Assembly (NCBI GenBank): GCA_012845835.1
Contig: JABAKD010000002.1
Coordinates: forward strand, 2,761,501 to 2,825,500
Length of the DNA: 64,000 nt
Source: Undaria pinnatifida
Taxonomy: Eukaryota; Sar; Phaeophyceae; Laminariales; Alariaceae
Direction: 5' to 3'
A program made the translations under genes and the position numbers. Each line of letters begins with the position of its first letter. Position 1 is the stretch's first letter. Below are positions 1 to 11,288 of this stretch, piece by piece. The notes under the pieces were generated by a model that saw nothing but the letters and a program-made list of their open reading frames with translations, was not told the origin of the DNA and did no database searches.

Positions 1-447
1 AAGTCGACCTCAAGCTACGTGACGATGCTGCCAAACGCGCCGATGAGCTTCAGGTCGGGGCTGCGAGGTCAGACTGCGATGTCCACCATGGAAGCGGAGC
101 TGGTCGCGTCCGCCCTGGCAATGAAGGAAGCAGTGTTTTACTTAAACATGCTGACGGAGCTTGGATTCCGTAAGGAGTTTACACCAATGCCTATGTACTG
201 CGACAACACGGTTACCCTACATGCACTGGGGAACCGGTCCTTCAGCTCGAGGACCAAGCACATCGCATTGCGCTTCTTCTTTATCCGAGAGCTAGTAACA
301 GAGGGGAGGGTGTCCATCCATTACGTCCCGACGGAGGACAACCTCGCCGACATCGGTACAAAGCACTTTAACAAGCACAGGTATATGGACCTCATCAACA
401 AGTTCGACGTCAACAAGTTCACCACCGTCAATATTAATGGAAAATGA
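1..447 (+). CDS. Ty1/copia retrotransposon RNase H, C-terminal end (partial, runs off left edge)
   Basis: This is the last part of a copia-type Pol polyprotein. The reading frame is open from base 1, so the ATG at 19 is internal. RNase H degrades the RNA strand of the RNA/DNA hybrid during reverse transcription. Visible motifs, in order, are STMEAELVA with the catalytic acidic residue, YCDNTVTLHA with a second acidic residue, SSRTKHIALRFFFIREL, and NLADIGTKH near the end. This order and spacing are those of copia RNase H. The frame ends with a stop at 445-447, about 190 bases before a polypurine tract and LTR start, which is the expected 3' layout. No frameshift is visible in this piece. Integrase and RT would lie to the left of the window, so whether the element is intact is unknown. 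Confidence 0.88.
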   Translation, partial: KSTSSYVTMLPNAPMSFRSGLRGQTAMSTMEAELVASALAMKEAVFYLNMLTELGFRKEFTPMPMYCDNTVTLHALGNRSFSSRTKHIALRFFFIRELVTEGRVSIHYVPTEDNLADIGTKHFNKHRYMDLINKFDVNKFTTVNINGK

Positions 448-637
448 GTAACTTGTTTGTTTGATTCTGTCTGTTTGGAATTAGCTTACACTTTTGATTT
501 CTTTCGTAAGACTGAAGATTGTAGTTGGTTGTGTAGGAAACAATAAATATCATCACTTGGTTGAAACACGCAAGATACGCATTTTTTGCTTAAAATTATC
601 ATAATTAGTTTTTGTACAATTCAGAGCAACTTTCATT

Positions 638-646
638 GAGGAGGGG
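638..646 (+). other. Polypurine tract of the copia element
   Basis: The run GAGGAGGGG lies directly before TGTTG, the probable first bases of the 3' LTR. In LTR retrotransposons this purine run primes plus-strand DNA synthesis. Its position, shortly after the Pol stop and touching the LTR, is the evidence. Confidence 0.6.
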
Positions 647-981
647 TGTTGTATGGAAATGTTAGCACATAGCCAGTATGAGTCAATGTTCAGTAGCACT
701 GCACTTGTACGTTGTAGATCATCGTAGATCTTCTATGTGTCGGTTGGTATGTAAAGTGCGTACGAATATGCGGAGGAGTTACTTCTGTAGGATTCTCTGT
801 TGCCTTGACGAGTAGCTCACTCTCTCGTGTGGATCCTTCTGGATCGGCTAGCATCGTAGCCATCCCCGTCATCTCCAGCACCCAGCCAACTCCTGGGCTC
901 CTGCATAGTCTGCGGTTTATGTGCGTGTGTTGGCCACATAAGCGCAAGTGTTTACAACAACTTTACATCTTCTTCTCAACA
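647..981 (+). repeat. Probable 3' LTR of the copia element
   Basis: The stretch begins TGTTG right after the polypurine tract. It can be closed at CTTCTCAACA, giving the TG...CA ends and the short TGTTG/CAACA inverted repeat normal for copia LTRs, with a length of about 335 bp. The 5' LTR is outside the window, so the right boundary cannot be checked by comparison. A later boundary near 1090 (ACTACAATA) is possible but a poorer match. Confidence 0.5.
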
Positions 982-1239
982 CGGAAGCACTCGAGTCTTC
1001 CAGGCTATCCACTGCACAGTGTCACCAACCCGACTAGCGTCGGGGACACAGCCTCTCCGCCACCGTGCTGGGGCATACTACAATATCCATAATATTCCTC
1101 TCATTTCCGTCGTTTCTTGGTTTGAAGTTTTGATGCACCACACTCACTTGTTCAAAGCCTGCGCCCGACTCGAAAACGAGAACATCCCCTAGAGAGAGTT
1201 CAATTGTTCGTGTTGTCTATATTAGCCGGGAAATCTCTT

Positions 1240-1475
1240 GGTCTTTTATGTTTTCTGAACGGCGGAGATTCTTAACCCAAAACGGTCGCATACAGACCAT
1301 TATTTGCCATTTTGTTTTCGTCGTGTACCTAGGCCATGAGATTTTTCATCCGTTATCTGTTTTTGCCGTTTCTCCAACTAAGTTTTTGTGAAAGGTATTG
1401 AGCTTCCAAATCGAGGAACCTCGGAAAAAACCTGGTAAACCTCTATCGTAGCACGGGGCTCATTCGGTCTTTCTG
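1240..1475 (+). repeat. Dispersed 0.2-kb repeat, copy a
   Basis: Shares an ordered set of blocks with three stretches in the introns of the large gene on the right (about 52000, 53525 and 62700). The blocks are TTTTCTGAA, then GTGTACCTAGGCCATG, a T-rich tract, AGATTGAGGA-like text, and TATCGTAGCACG at the end. No coding potential is seen. The identity of the repeat is unknown. Confidence 0.6.
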
Positions 1476-1524
1476 AATTTTCTCTCTCTGTATTCTTCAT
1501 TCCGAGAGCCATTCTGTTTTATTA

Positions 1525-2139
1525 GTGTACGTTGATTGCGTTATGCCATTCTACCATTGTTCTACTGTAGACTGTATGCCAGGCTCTCTCAAGTTCTGTT
1601 GGTCAGGTACCTTTCGACCGACAATGGCGTTCGGTGTCTGGCATTATGTGTCTAAAAAACCCGACACCGAGATGCTAGATAGGGTAGTCCCTGTTTACCT
1701 GTCTAGCGCAATCCAGCAGTCCGGGATAAAAAGCGCGATGCACGCCCAGGCGTTGAGTGTCCGGTCCGGCGTGCGACATATACAGCTGGACTATGCCAGT
1801 GCACAGAGCGCACACGCATAGTCTTTGGCCCGAGGGAGCATTTCAAAGAGCCTTGTGAGATGCCTGGGACTGATGAAGGCGTTTGTGGTCTGGCGTTACG
1901 TGTCCAGGAACCCCCCCCGCATCCTGGCCATCGCCTTCGACCAGTCTGGCTTGCAAAGCGCAATGTCTGCCCAGGCCGTGAGGGTTCGACATCAACTTTG
2001 GCCGTTACGGCTGGACTACGCCAATCCCTCAAGGGCAAGCATGGTGACCGGAGAGAGCGTTGCAGAGAGCCTAGAGGTAGACTGGACGGATTTCATCAAC
2101 GAGAGACACACATCTTACGAGACGCCGGCGTGCACGTAG
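1525..2139 (+). other. Two adjacent diverged copies of a short open segment, unrecognised
   Basis: Two consecutive open segments (about 1620-1821 and 1873-2050) read alike. Both have an A-F-x-V-W-x-Y-V-S start, then QSG(I/L)(K/Q)SAM, AQA, and end in LDYA. The copies differ by an internal gap of about 30 bases. They could be tandemly duplicated exons or a DNA-level tandem repeat. No family is recognised. The second copy runs to a stop at 2139. Confidence 0.35.
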
Positions 2140-4054
2140 CGCGCCTCCTCTGGTGCTACCGATTCAACAACTAGGATCCATCAGCGGCAAAACCATGGCC
2201 AACTCCGCCAGATTTCAAGCATGATGAAACACAACTTTATCGTGGTCCTTCAAAACCCTCCCGCGCCGTAGAGCGCGTACAAGATGGAAAGCGATGCCGT
2301 TCGCACCTTTGTCAAGGCGGTCCAAGAGCGGCCACCACAGAACAATCTTGTCATCGGTAGACGCAAGCAAGGCCGAGGAAGGCCGCGAGCTAGGCCGAGG
2401 AATCCTCTTCAGTTGCCGCCTTTGAACATTAACCGGCTTGGATGCCGGAGGGATATGAAGTCCGCTTTGATATCACGCGGGGGGATGCAAACCCGTGAGG
2501 ATGTCACGGGGGCAAGAGGGACCTGGCGCCGGGCAGAGAGTGCGAGCCCTGTAGAGAGGGAGCGGCCATAAGTAGACATGCCACGGCACCGAAACATTCA
2601 TGTCCTGCTCCGACGTGACTTATTACCGTGTTTAAGGGTAGCTGTGCCGAAGTATCTTGCCCTTCTAGCTAGGAGACCAGCATCGTTCCAGCAGAACAAT
2701 TCAGCACGGCCGAGTCACAGAGGAAGCGCACACGGTTTATAGGTATCGACCAGGCAGGTTGGGCATTCCCCAGGAAGAATTTTACGCGTTGTTCGACGCG
2801 ATGGCCTGAATGTTAGCAGCCGTGATCGTGGAGAAATACGAGCCAGTAGAAAACACCAAGTATGGTACTTGCATTTCCGCCCCAGGGACAGTAGTCCTTC
2901 TGGAAAACACTCCAGACCTAAGGCTTCGTCCGAGTGGCGTGTTTGCCCGGACCACCTCCTCACGATATCTTTGATGGATTCAGGCTGTGGGGGGTAAGCC
3001 CATCGGGTAGACCGGGACTTGCGGTCCCGAAGGAAAAAGTTGGTCGCAGTCTGTTGAAATAGTTGGTTGCAGTCGGTAATAGTCCGGAGCATTCATGGGT
3101 CTATGATACGATTGGTAAGTCGCCTCGAGTATTCGGGCGGATCCCGGTGAGTGTGTTGATTGCTGTAGGGGCCGGCGGAGTTAACTACTAACCGTTGGCA
3201 TTTTTGGAATAGCGTCCAGCCGTGGGGGGGAGGGTAGGGTCTGTTGTGAGGAAGCTCAGCAGTAAACGAAAAGGGGCTCACTATGGACGAGGGGCCCTTT
3301 TAGCAACGAACCCGGCCAGTAATGGAGATTGCGGAGAAAAGCGATTATACAATCCACACGGCTGCTCATCTCGTGTTCCCATCATCTGAAGACCTCGTCA
3401 TGATCTTGGTACGGGTTATACTAGATGTGCAAGATCTGTCATGCGGCTTTAGTCAAAAAGGAAGTTTTTTGTGAAATTACCATTGTGTAAATCACTAGAC
3501 AAAACCAAAGGCTTTCAACCGTCGCCGCGAAGACATGTGTGACGTTCCTGTCACACAGAGACGGAGAGAAGCCCTCAACGGTCGTGTATTGCGCGATAAG
3601 GGCACCTGACATAGCCCAAATCTCGCACCGGGGCATGTGATCTGACGCCCCGTCTCTGCCATATGGTTCCAAAGGCCAGGGGGCGCAGGAACACGCCGGC
3701 ACGTTGCAGCTTGGTGCATCCCAGGGTAGGGTTTGCTTTATTCGGGTCAAAGGTTAGTTACCGGTTGACCACCTCAAAGGTGCAATTTCTGGTTAAGCTA
3801 ATAGTTTTGCTAGCCTGTTTGTATGCGTTTTTAGGACTAGCTCACGGGAATGTCGGTCAGGTGCGCGAAATAACGACTCCTAAAATAATGTTTCGGGTGA
3901 CACGTTGGAGCTCCTCGAGTTTCGATGTCTGAAACTTCTGACTGTGCACCCCTACGGGAGTATGACTCAATTTGAACTTTGCTGGTAAACAAGGCGGATG
4001 AAAGAGGCTTCACAGGAATGGCCGCCGAAACGTAGGAACAAGGTCCGCGCTCGG
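2140..4054. other. No recognisable gene
   Basis: About 1.9 kb. Open frames here are short and overlap on both strands, and none shows a family motif, a signal peptide or exon-like boundaries. I see nothing I can support. Confidence 0.5.
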
Positions 4055-4058
4055 TCTG

Positions 4059-4327
4059 GACCAAGGCTACGGTAGGGGGGGTACCCCCATTTTCACTGGT
4101 GTGTTTGAGCCACTCGCACGAGTGGCTCTGTACCCCACAGATGAAGGTGGTTTAGGCACTTGTTTCGGCGCAGCTTAGATCACATTTGCATTGCGAATTA
4201 ATTTCGCCAATGTAAAACATAAAGAATACGTAAAATCGCATAGGAACAAAGGGGGTACTCGCGCGAGTGACCCCTGGTCACTGAAATAAAAGGCCCAAAA
4301 GGGGACCCCCCTACCGTAGCCTAGGTC
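4059..4327 (+). mobile_element. MITE copy A, 269 bp, TSD TCTG
   Basis: Terminal inverted repeats read GACCAAGGCTACGGTAGG at the left and CCTACCGTAGCCTAGGTC at the right. The flanking tetranucleotide TCTG is present on both sides (4055-4058 and 4328-4331). Inside are two strong palindromes: GAGCCACTCG-CA-CGAGTGGCTC near the left end and a GGGGTACTCGCGCGAGTGAC block near the right end. There is no coding sequence. The same element occurs at 11020 and 23470, with degenerate copies at 49412, 53845, 60382 and 60711. A 4-bp duplication is uncommon, so the superfamily of the parent transposase is not identified. Confidence 0.85.
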
Positions 4328-4331
4328 TCTG

Positions 4332-4744
4332 GTGGGAAAAAGCTGTTCTCCCTATAGCAGTCAGACGAGATGCAGGAAGAGATCGAACTGTTGGCCTTTG
4401 CGGGACAATGTTCGAAAGCTGACCTTCTGATGGGCAGGCAAATGCGTGTCCCTAGCTAAAACCGATGGCATGCTGGGTCTGTAACAGGTCTACCGCGCAC
4501 TAAAGACAGTCGTGAAGACATATAGTGGGGGCTTAGGCACATGCAAGGTATCGTTTATCGATTCCAAGGCTGTTTGTGGTTCACCTCCAATGACGTGGCG
4601 TCAGGACACGTCGCCGTTGCAGAAGAATATAGGACTAATACTGCTTCCAAGACGTGTAGGGTCAACTGCGGGAGTACGCGAGGTGGAGGTTCGGACTAAC
4701 GTTTCACGCATTTGCAAGTATGGTAGCAGCGTTGTATTTACATT
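4332..4744. other. No recognisable gene
   Basis: About 0.4 kb with one 95-codon open frame (4512-4799) that runs into the adjacent repeat and has no family features. Confidence 0.4.
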
Positions 4745-5465
4745 AAGGATATTAAAAACCGTAACTCGGGTTGTGGGGGGAAGAAAATCGAGAAAATAAT
4801 AACTTGGTTAATGTAGGGTGATGGCCCAGTGTGCGCGGGAAAGAAATCATAGTAGAATCCCATATGAAAAAATTGCACAATCGACCAGGCAGCCAGGACA
4901 CCAACACATTAAGGCACCCATCGTCTTCCTCAGGGCATCCCGGACACACCAGACGGCATCCACAACACTCAAGCACTCTCCCGAAGAGGCTTCCAGGTTC
5001 CTGGTGGACGCTCTGCGGGTTTGCCCACGGTAGTCAGGCTGACGCGTCATCAAGAGTGCCTGAAGCGGCGCAAATTTAGCTCTTTGCTACGAACACGTGA
5101 CAGTTTTGCTTGGCAAACAATTTTCAAACTCAGGAATTAAGCTCGTCTCACATTCTTTGGAGACCGACAAGCTGTGGCTCACACACAACCGCAACGCGCC
5201 ACAAATACGCCACCTACGCCAACGCCACAGGTGAGGAAAACTCTCCCGGCTCTACCCCTGGCCCGCCGCGAAACCTGTTCGCAGCCCACCAACAACAGCA
5301 GTAGAGTGGCCTTCCGGCGTTCTTGAATTTTTCGAGCAGCCTGCTCAAGAATCAAAAAGCCACACCCGTACATGAAAACCCGCGAACAGTTTGAATTTCA
5401 AAAGGTCGAATATCGGAAGACAGGACGACACCAAGCAAGGCAAACCAGAGACACCGTGCGCCCTC
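4745..5465 (+). repeat. Dispersed repeat, inverted relative to 19080-19830 (copy 1)
   Basis: Aligns as a reverse complement to 19080-19830 through many exact blocks, for example GACGCGTCATCAAGAGTGCC, CTCTCCCGAAGAGGCT and CACAACCGCAACGCGCCACA. Conceptual products are also conserved between copies. On the minus strand here both copies read TRQPD...RASTRNL.ASSGECLSV, and on the plus strand both read NFQTQ...LWRPTSCGSHTT, so part may once have coded. The transposon type is not identified. Confidence 0.7.
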
Positions 5466-5469
5466 GTTC

Positions 5470-6985
5470 AGAGGAACAGCCTCACCCCGAGTACGATCAA
5501 TCGGAGCCGGGGTCGCCTACACGCGGCACGTCCTGCCCATTAGAGTGAACATCGTGTTCATCACATTGATCTGTGTGTCAGCTTCGACGGGGGAGATGTA
5601 GCAGTCTACGCCCTCGATGGCATGGCTGAAATGTTTTCGAAATTATCGTTGGGACTGAAGAGCTGAAGCATACGGCCTTCGTCGCCCAGGGTGGACATGC
5701 GCCCGCGGTTCACACGCGCCCCTATGCAAACCCCCTTTACTCTCACCATATACTCGGATCTTTCTTGGGAGGTCCTCTGCTTGCCCGGTGGCGCCGCTCT
5801 GTCGAGCACCATCAAGCGGCTTTAGCTCGGCGGCGCAAATATTCAAGCAGGCACCTCGTAGTTTTCCTAAACGAGAGCTTCCGCAACGTCATCCGCGTCC
5901 TCGATATATATGCATGAGAACGTGGCCGTCGACAGGAGCGACGCCATGGCACCATCATCACAGCAGTCTCTTGAGATGCACCACCTCCGCGCGACCTCCT
6001 TGAGTAGACGCGAAAACCAAACGCATGCCCATATTTTCTTCAAAATTCCAATATTTCGAATTTTCACGAACGAACTAGAAAAACCTGATTAATTTGCACC
6101 CAGTCGTTGAATAGACCACAAATCGACTAATCGCTGTCATTGGTCGTTATCCACCCAAAGCAGGAAGCGATTGGTCGATGATGTCACGCATTTAAAAAAC
6201 AACAAAAACTCAGTCGAATCCAAGGTGGAGGTCATGCCAGAGGCCTGTACATATGGTGTGCTCGGCGAGGGCGTGGGCGCCCACTGGCTGCGCTTTGTCT
6301 GTGTGAAGTGTGCCTATCTCACAGACATCTTGTGTTCGTAAGGTCCGCGCTTGCGCTCCAAATTGCTGTGACAAACCATATTTAATGCGGCCCTTGCTCG
6401 CTTTTCCCGAAAAAGCAAAAATTATCACTCCTGTACATCAAAAACACACAGTACCCCCTTGATCGCAGGCTGGGTAGTGTAGAACAGCGCTTTACCGTGT
6501 AGGGGGCTCGCACGGGTTGCGCCGTTCTGCTTGCGCCCTTTTGTCTGTACCCAGGGCTGTTGCCCCTCTTATTTACGCCGAGCCTGCTGATTGATCAATA
6601 GACTCTAGACTAGTCTATTTATCACAAAAATAATTCCGTCATCTTGAGTGCGTTGTTGGTAGGCGGATAGCATCTGGTATGCAGTTCGTCGGTATGTTGT
6701 CACATCGCCATAATGCACGTTGCTGTTCTTGTTCATCTACTCGAATGTCAGAAGGAAGTCTAGACGTTTGTTACGGCTGCTGCTGCTGTATACCGTGCAG
6801 TCTATGTTGCTACAATTCTCATTCTGCAGTCGGGCGACAGTATGAGATACAAGTAGCTGATACTCGACAGAGTGTAATAATCATTTATTTTACAAAACAA
6901 CAAACGGCTTTTTCTAACAGCGCTGGCTTCAGCAGCGTCAATGGTTCGACGAATGATGCCTCGATTTCGTGGTTCTGAGCCCCGG
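5470..6985. other. No recognisable gene
   Basis: About 1.5 kb between a repeat and a LINE relic. Only short overlapping open frames without motifs are present. The part just before 6990 may be decayed upstream sequence of the LINE. Confidence 0.4.
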
Positions 6986-6989
6986 AGTA

Positions 6990-8500
6990 ATAGCGCCGCC
7001 TTGAGCGGTTACAACCCGGGGGAGAGTGCAAACCCATTCTCTGTATCGAGCAATATTTTGTTTTTGGCATTCATTCGTCGTGCGCCGATTGCAAGAACTC
7101 AGACGAGCTAGGAGGATCCCTCTGTTGATGTTCTTCGTCGATATCCAGATACAGTAGACCTCCGTCGACCGAAAGCGGCTGTGGGTGGTGCTGGCACGTT
7201 TCCGCGTGTCCGTAACGATGTTGATCATTATTGGTCAGGTCCACGAAGACATGCGAGCTCGCGTGCGCACCGATAACGGTGAACACTATAAATGGCATGA
7301 CGTCACTTAGGGATTGCGGCAAGGATGCGTACTGTCGCCGCTTCTTCGCAAAATTTTTCTCGCCGCACAGCGACACATTCCGTTCGGCCAAGTTTCAGTG
7401 AGGACCCAGACATTTGAAGGGACTTGGTGCACCTCGAGGAGGACTTCGGGGAGGGCGGGTTGGATGTTGAACCACTGGCATGTGTACGTAGGTTAATCTG
7501 TGGTATGCTGCACGCCGACGATGCAGTCATTGTGTCCAAATCAACGAAAACCATTGCAAAGATGGGTGTCATTGTGACTGTTTTGGAATCAGCACATCTC
7601 ACCGTGCCCGAGACGAAGACGGAGACAATGCTGCTCTGCACACTCAACAAGGTTTTCCCGGCCCCACCGCTCGTTGTCGAAGCGGCGGGCCAGATATATA
7701 TATATAGACTACATATATATGCAGACCATGCATTTCTCTGTCTGGGCGCGGTCTTATCAATGCAAGCGCCGATATTATGCCATAAACTAACGACGGATCC
7801 AACTCGCGTGGGCATGCTACGATCGTTTCAAGCGGGACATTCTACGATTGTTTCAAGCGTGAGCTGTACGATATGGAAGATGCTTCGTTGATGTACTAAA
7901 TGTGCGCCTGAGAAGGACCGCGGTGATGGACACCCTGTTGTACGGGCGTGTGCCTCGGAATCTCGGCCATGGGCCCTTCGCTGACCTCCGAACGGCACGC
8001 TAAAACACCCTCCTAACGAGTATTGGCTTCCAGCGCCGACAACGCGTCCATCACCACATATGGACCGCCAAGACCGTCAACACAATGTGAGAGCGTCACG
8101 ACGACCAGTCGCCAAAGTCACCTCCTCTTTGCGGGAGCCGTAGAAAGGACGACAATTGAGCGGCTCATCCATTGCGTGATGTGCGGGACGATGGTTGGTA
8201 TGGGGACACCCCGAGACCAGGCCAACCAGAAAGGAACTTGGCCCAATCTCTAGCAGACGATAGCAAATCATTCAAAGCCACCGAGGGGTCAACGGACAAC
8301 CCCCCTTCATTGTGAGGTGTAAAGAGTGCGCTATGATCGAGGGCGGCTAAGAAGAGTGGAAACGGGTACCGGGGGGTCGTCGACCCGGCGGGCAGCTTCA
8401 TGATGAAATGGCACAAGACCAAGGCGGATAAGAGCTGGCAAATCCACGCCACAGTGGACGCCAAGAACAGTAACAAGGGGGAACTGGAGGGGGGGGGGGG
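6990..8500 (+). pseudogene. RTE-like LINE reverse transcriptase, decayed
   Basis: Reading across frames gives the ordered blocks of a non-LTR reverse transcriptase. They are an RRLQEL-type helix and FVDIQ (first catalytic Asp block) near 7090-7140, VDRKRLWVVLARF at 7160, MRARVRTDNGEH at 7250, RQGCVLSPLL at 7320, and LHADDAVIVSKS (the A/YADD catalytic box, first residue changed to His) at 7510. Then come LTVPETKTETMLL at 7600, LLYGRVPRNL at 7935, FQRRQR at 8030, and a C-terminal CESVTTTSRQSHLLFAGAVER at 8087. A terminal MKWHKTKAD block is at 8405. Several stops and frameshifts break it (for example a TAG just before RQGCV), so it is dead. The same family recurs on the minus strand at 22960-24620. 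Assignment to the RTE side of LINEs is from my memory of the family. Confidence 0.85.
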
Positions 8501-8509
8501 GGGGGGCGT

Positions 8510-9110
8510 ACCGGTACAGCTGTGGACGAACGCCGAATCTAAATTGTACATGGTGCGGCAAGGTACCGGATCGACAAAACGTGGATCATGTTCAGATACA
8601 GTAATACCCTAAACCCTGTTGTGAACGGTAGTGTTTTGCTTTGCTTGTATTCATCGAGTTTAACGGGCGGAACGCGAACGCGGCAGTAATGACTCTCACG
8701 TGCTTTCTTTCTTGCTTTGTTCATTATTATTGCTCACTTCTCTCTTCATTCCCTTGCCTTCCCTCCCCAATGGCCTTGTGCCGCTATCTTCCTCTTCTTC
8801 TATCTGTTTCGGCCGTGCAACAGTTAGCTGTGCCTGTTAATCAGTGCGTAGGTTGTTTCTCTTGCAGCCGTTCTGGCCTTCTTGCATCACATCCTTCAGA
8901 GCCCCTGGTGTCTTCTTTTTTAGTTTCCGTTTTTTTTCTTATGTAATAGTCTCGCTCGTTTTGTTGTGCTGTCGTGCCCCGTACGCCGGCATTTTGCTCT
9001 TGCTTAATGCTGATTAATCAGTCCTATTGTTTGGTTTACCCTGACTCACACGTACCTTGTATGTCTCTAGGGTGAATAACAAGCACGGACGCCAGGTGTA
9101 CTCAACACAC
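8510..9110 (+). repeat. Probable 3' untranslated end of the LINE
   Basis: Follows the C-terminal RT codons. It is T/C-rich and closes with TCTCTAGGGTGAATAACAAGCACGG-like text. A comparable T-rich stretch at 28540-28910 closes with TTCTAGGGTGAAGAATCAGTACGG-like text. Both end in a (G/C)CCAGGTGT- or CTGGGTGT-type segment, so they are probably homologous 3' ends. The poly-G run at 8490-8507 marks the junction. Confidence 0.4.
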
Positions 9111-9432
9111 AGAACAATCAATCTTCTCGTCATGCTGCCCGCTGAGCTGCAGTTTTTTTTTCATGATTCTGGGAAGTTTAGGAGTATGAACAAGAGGTAT
9201 TGTTGCAGAACGGAGCATCGCACAGAAGCAAACATCACGGCAGGGTATCAGTATACATGGCGGGGAGCCCACCGACCGGTTTCTACCATCGACACTGACA
9301 ACTGACTGGGTAGAGGCCGTTGTGCTGCTGCTGTGTGGGTGACTCCGGCGCGTTTTTCTGTCACTCTCGTCTGCTCAACTGCTGTTAATATTGTGCAACT
9401 AAGGGCCGTTCTTATCGGAGAGCTTTTTTTGT

Positions 9433-9477
9433 CCTAATTTTCCTAATTTTCCTAATTTTCCTAATTTTCCTAATTTT
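9433..9477 (+). repeat. Subterminal 9-bp tandem repeat, five units
   Basis: Five consecutive CCTAATTTT units just inside the left Harbinger terminus. Similar TTTCCTAA text occurs inside the right terminus in opposite orientation. Subterminal repeats of this sort are typical binding sites for the element's own proteins (inference). Confidence 0.7.
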
Positions 9478-10040
9478 CCATATTTTGTCTCAAAATACGG
9501 AGGCGTTATGTCATAATTTAGGAAATTCTTCAGGCCCAAAAAATATGGAAAAGTTAACAATCACAAATTAGGAAATCCTGTCGTCGATTTCCTAATTTCG
9601 AAGGCAGTGCTCCCACAAGCGCCGTGGCTCAACGCTGGGACCATCGGGTAGCCTCAAACGTTGACCACTGTGGCCCAACATTATGGCCGACGGAAGGAAG
9701 CGGCCTGGACCTCCAGAGGATTCATCCTTGACTCGGACAAAGCAACGATCCATGAGCCTTCCCAACCTTCAAAACACGAGGCGCAGAAACCAAAGGCTAT
9801 CGCTGGTGTCCTCGTCGTGTTCGGCATGCTCCTGACAGCAGGAGCTACACTCTATGCTCCCAAGACACGGACGCCTATCTACGAGCCGCACGGTATAGCA
9901 TGGCCAGAGTTCAGAGAGAATCTACGTCGGCGCAAAGCTTTCCGCAGGACTGTTCGAATGTCTGAGGCGAGCTTCGTGAAGCTTCGTCCAGCTATCCAAA
10001 AGAACGAGGGCTTTGAAAGTGAGTATCATGTGATGTACCC

Positions 10041-10700
10041 TGGTATACGAGTACCTAGTTTGTCTTCGCATCCCAAGGCTGTACCCTCTGCAGCCCAGAT
10101 GCGTTGTAAGGCTCAGCACTCGCTTGGAGCATCTCCCATCTACCATACCCTCTGTATATGATAGCTTGTATGCCCGGTACGTTGCACGGCAACTCGTGCT
10201 GCTGCAAGGCGGTATGTACTCATGATCTAAAAACCACCTGTACATACGCAAGTAATAAAACATCAGCTGTGAGATGATCTTCCACAAAATCCCGGCCATA
10301 GAATACATGGTACGACTACGAGTACGTGCTACCTTCGAGTACGTGATACCGGCACCAGGTACCTGGTATACGAGTACGTAGTTTGTCTTCGCATCCCAAG
10401 GCTGTACCCTCTGCAGCCCAGATGCATTGTAAGGCTCAGCTCTCGCTTGGAGCATTTGCCATCTACCATCCCATCTGTACATGACAGTTTGTATGCCCGG
10501 TACGTTGCACGGCAACTCGTGCTGCTGCACAGAGTGCAAGGCGGTGTGTACTCATGAACAAAAACCACCTGTACAGAGTCTATACAAAGCAATAAAACAT
10601 CAGCTGTGAGATAGATCTTCCACAAAATCCTGGCACATGGAACGACTACGAGTACATGCTACTTACGAGTACGTGATACCGGCACCAGGTACCTGGTGTA
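10041..10700 (+). repeat. Tandem duplication of about 325 bp inside transposase intron 1
   Basis: The block beginning TGGTATACGAGTAC at 10041 recurs at 10364, and its first bases recur again at 10694. Each unit contains the same sequence of landmarks (CGCATCCCAAGGCTGTACCC, GTTGCACGGCAACTCGTGCT, AATAAAACATCAGCTGTGAG), with small indels. No coding is seen. Confidence 0.85.
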
Positions 10701-11019
10701 TGAGTCCGTGGGTGAATCTTTCGTGGTTTACGGAGGGAGCTATGTGTCAGGGTTATGCCAGCTGTTCGTACATACAGTAGCACTGCAACAGCAGTAGTCG
10801 CGTTAGGCAATGCAACGGTAGTGCATTGCGGCAAGCAGAAGTGCGTTGCGGCAGGCACAGCAACGGGATGAGCAATGCTGCTGTACCGGATGGGTTGGAG
10901 CTCGGTCGAGGTGGACACCAACATTCTATCGTTTTTGCTCTTACCCAGGACTGCGTTGCGCGAAGCATGGAGCTATCTAGGTGGAAATCCGGCTGGCGAT
11001 AGGCCTGCGAATGCTGGCG

Positions 11020-11288
11020 GACCAAGGCTACGGTAGGGGGGGTACCCCCTTTTTCACTGGTGTGTTTGAGCCACTCGCACGAGTAGCTCTGTACCCTACG
11101 GATGAAGATGGTTTAGGCACTTGGTTTGGCGCAGCTTAGATCACCTTTGCATTGCGGATTGATTTCGTCAATGTAAAACATAAAGAAAACGTAAGATTGC
11201 ATAGGAACAAAGGGGTTACTCGCGCGAGTGACCCCTAGCCACTGAAATAAAAAGCCCAAAAAGGGACCCCCCTACCGTAGCCTGGGTC
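11020..11288 (+). mobile_element. MITE copy B, 269 bp, TSD GGCG, inside the transposase exon
   Basis: Same length, ends and internal palindromes as the copy at 4059. Flanked by GGCG on both sides (11016-11019 and 11289-11292). It splits the codons of the Harbinger motif LRMLAAGSYLDI. Deleting the element with one GGCG restores the reading frame exactly, which fixes both the element boundaries and the 4-bp target duplication. Confidence 0.92.

Noticed and set aside
7303-7815. 170-codon minus-strand frame
   Set aside because: It is the shadow of the plus-strand reverse transcriptase, whose catalytic motifs are on the other strand.
9922-10539. 205-codon minus-strand frame
   Set aside because: Its internal repetition comes from the tandem duplication in the transposase intron, and it lies antisense to a recognised gene.
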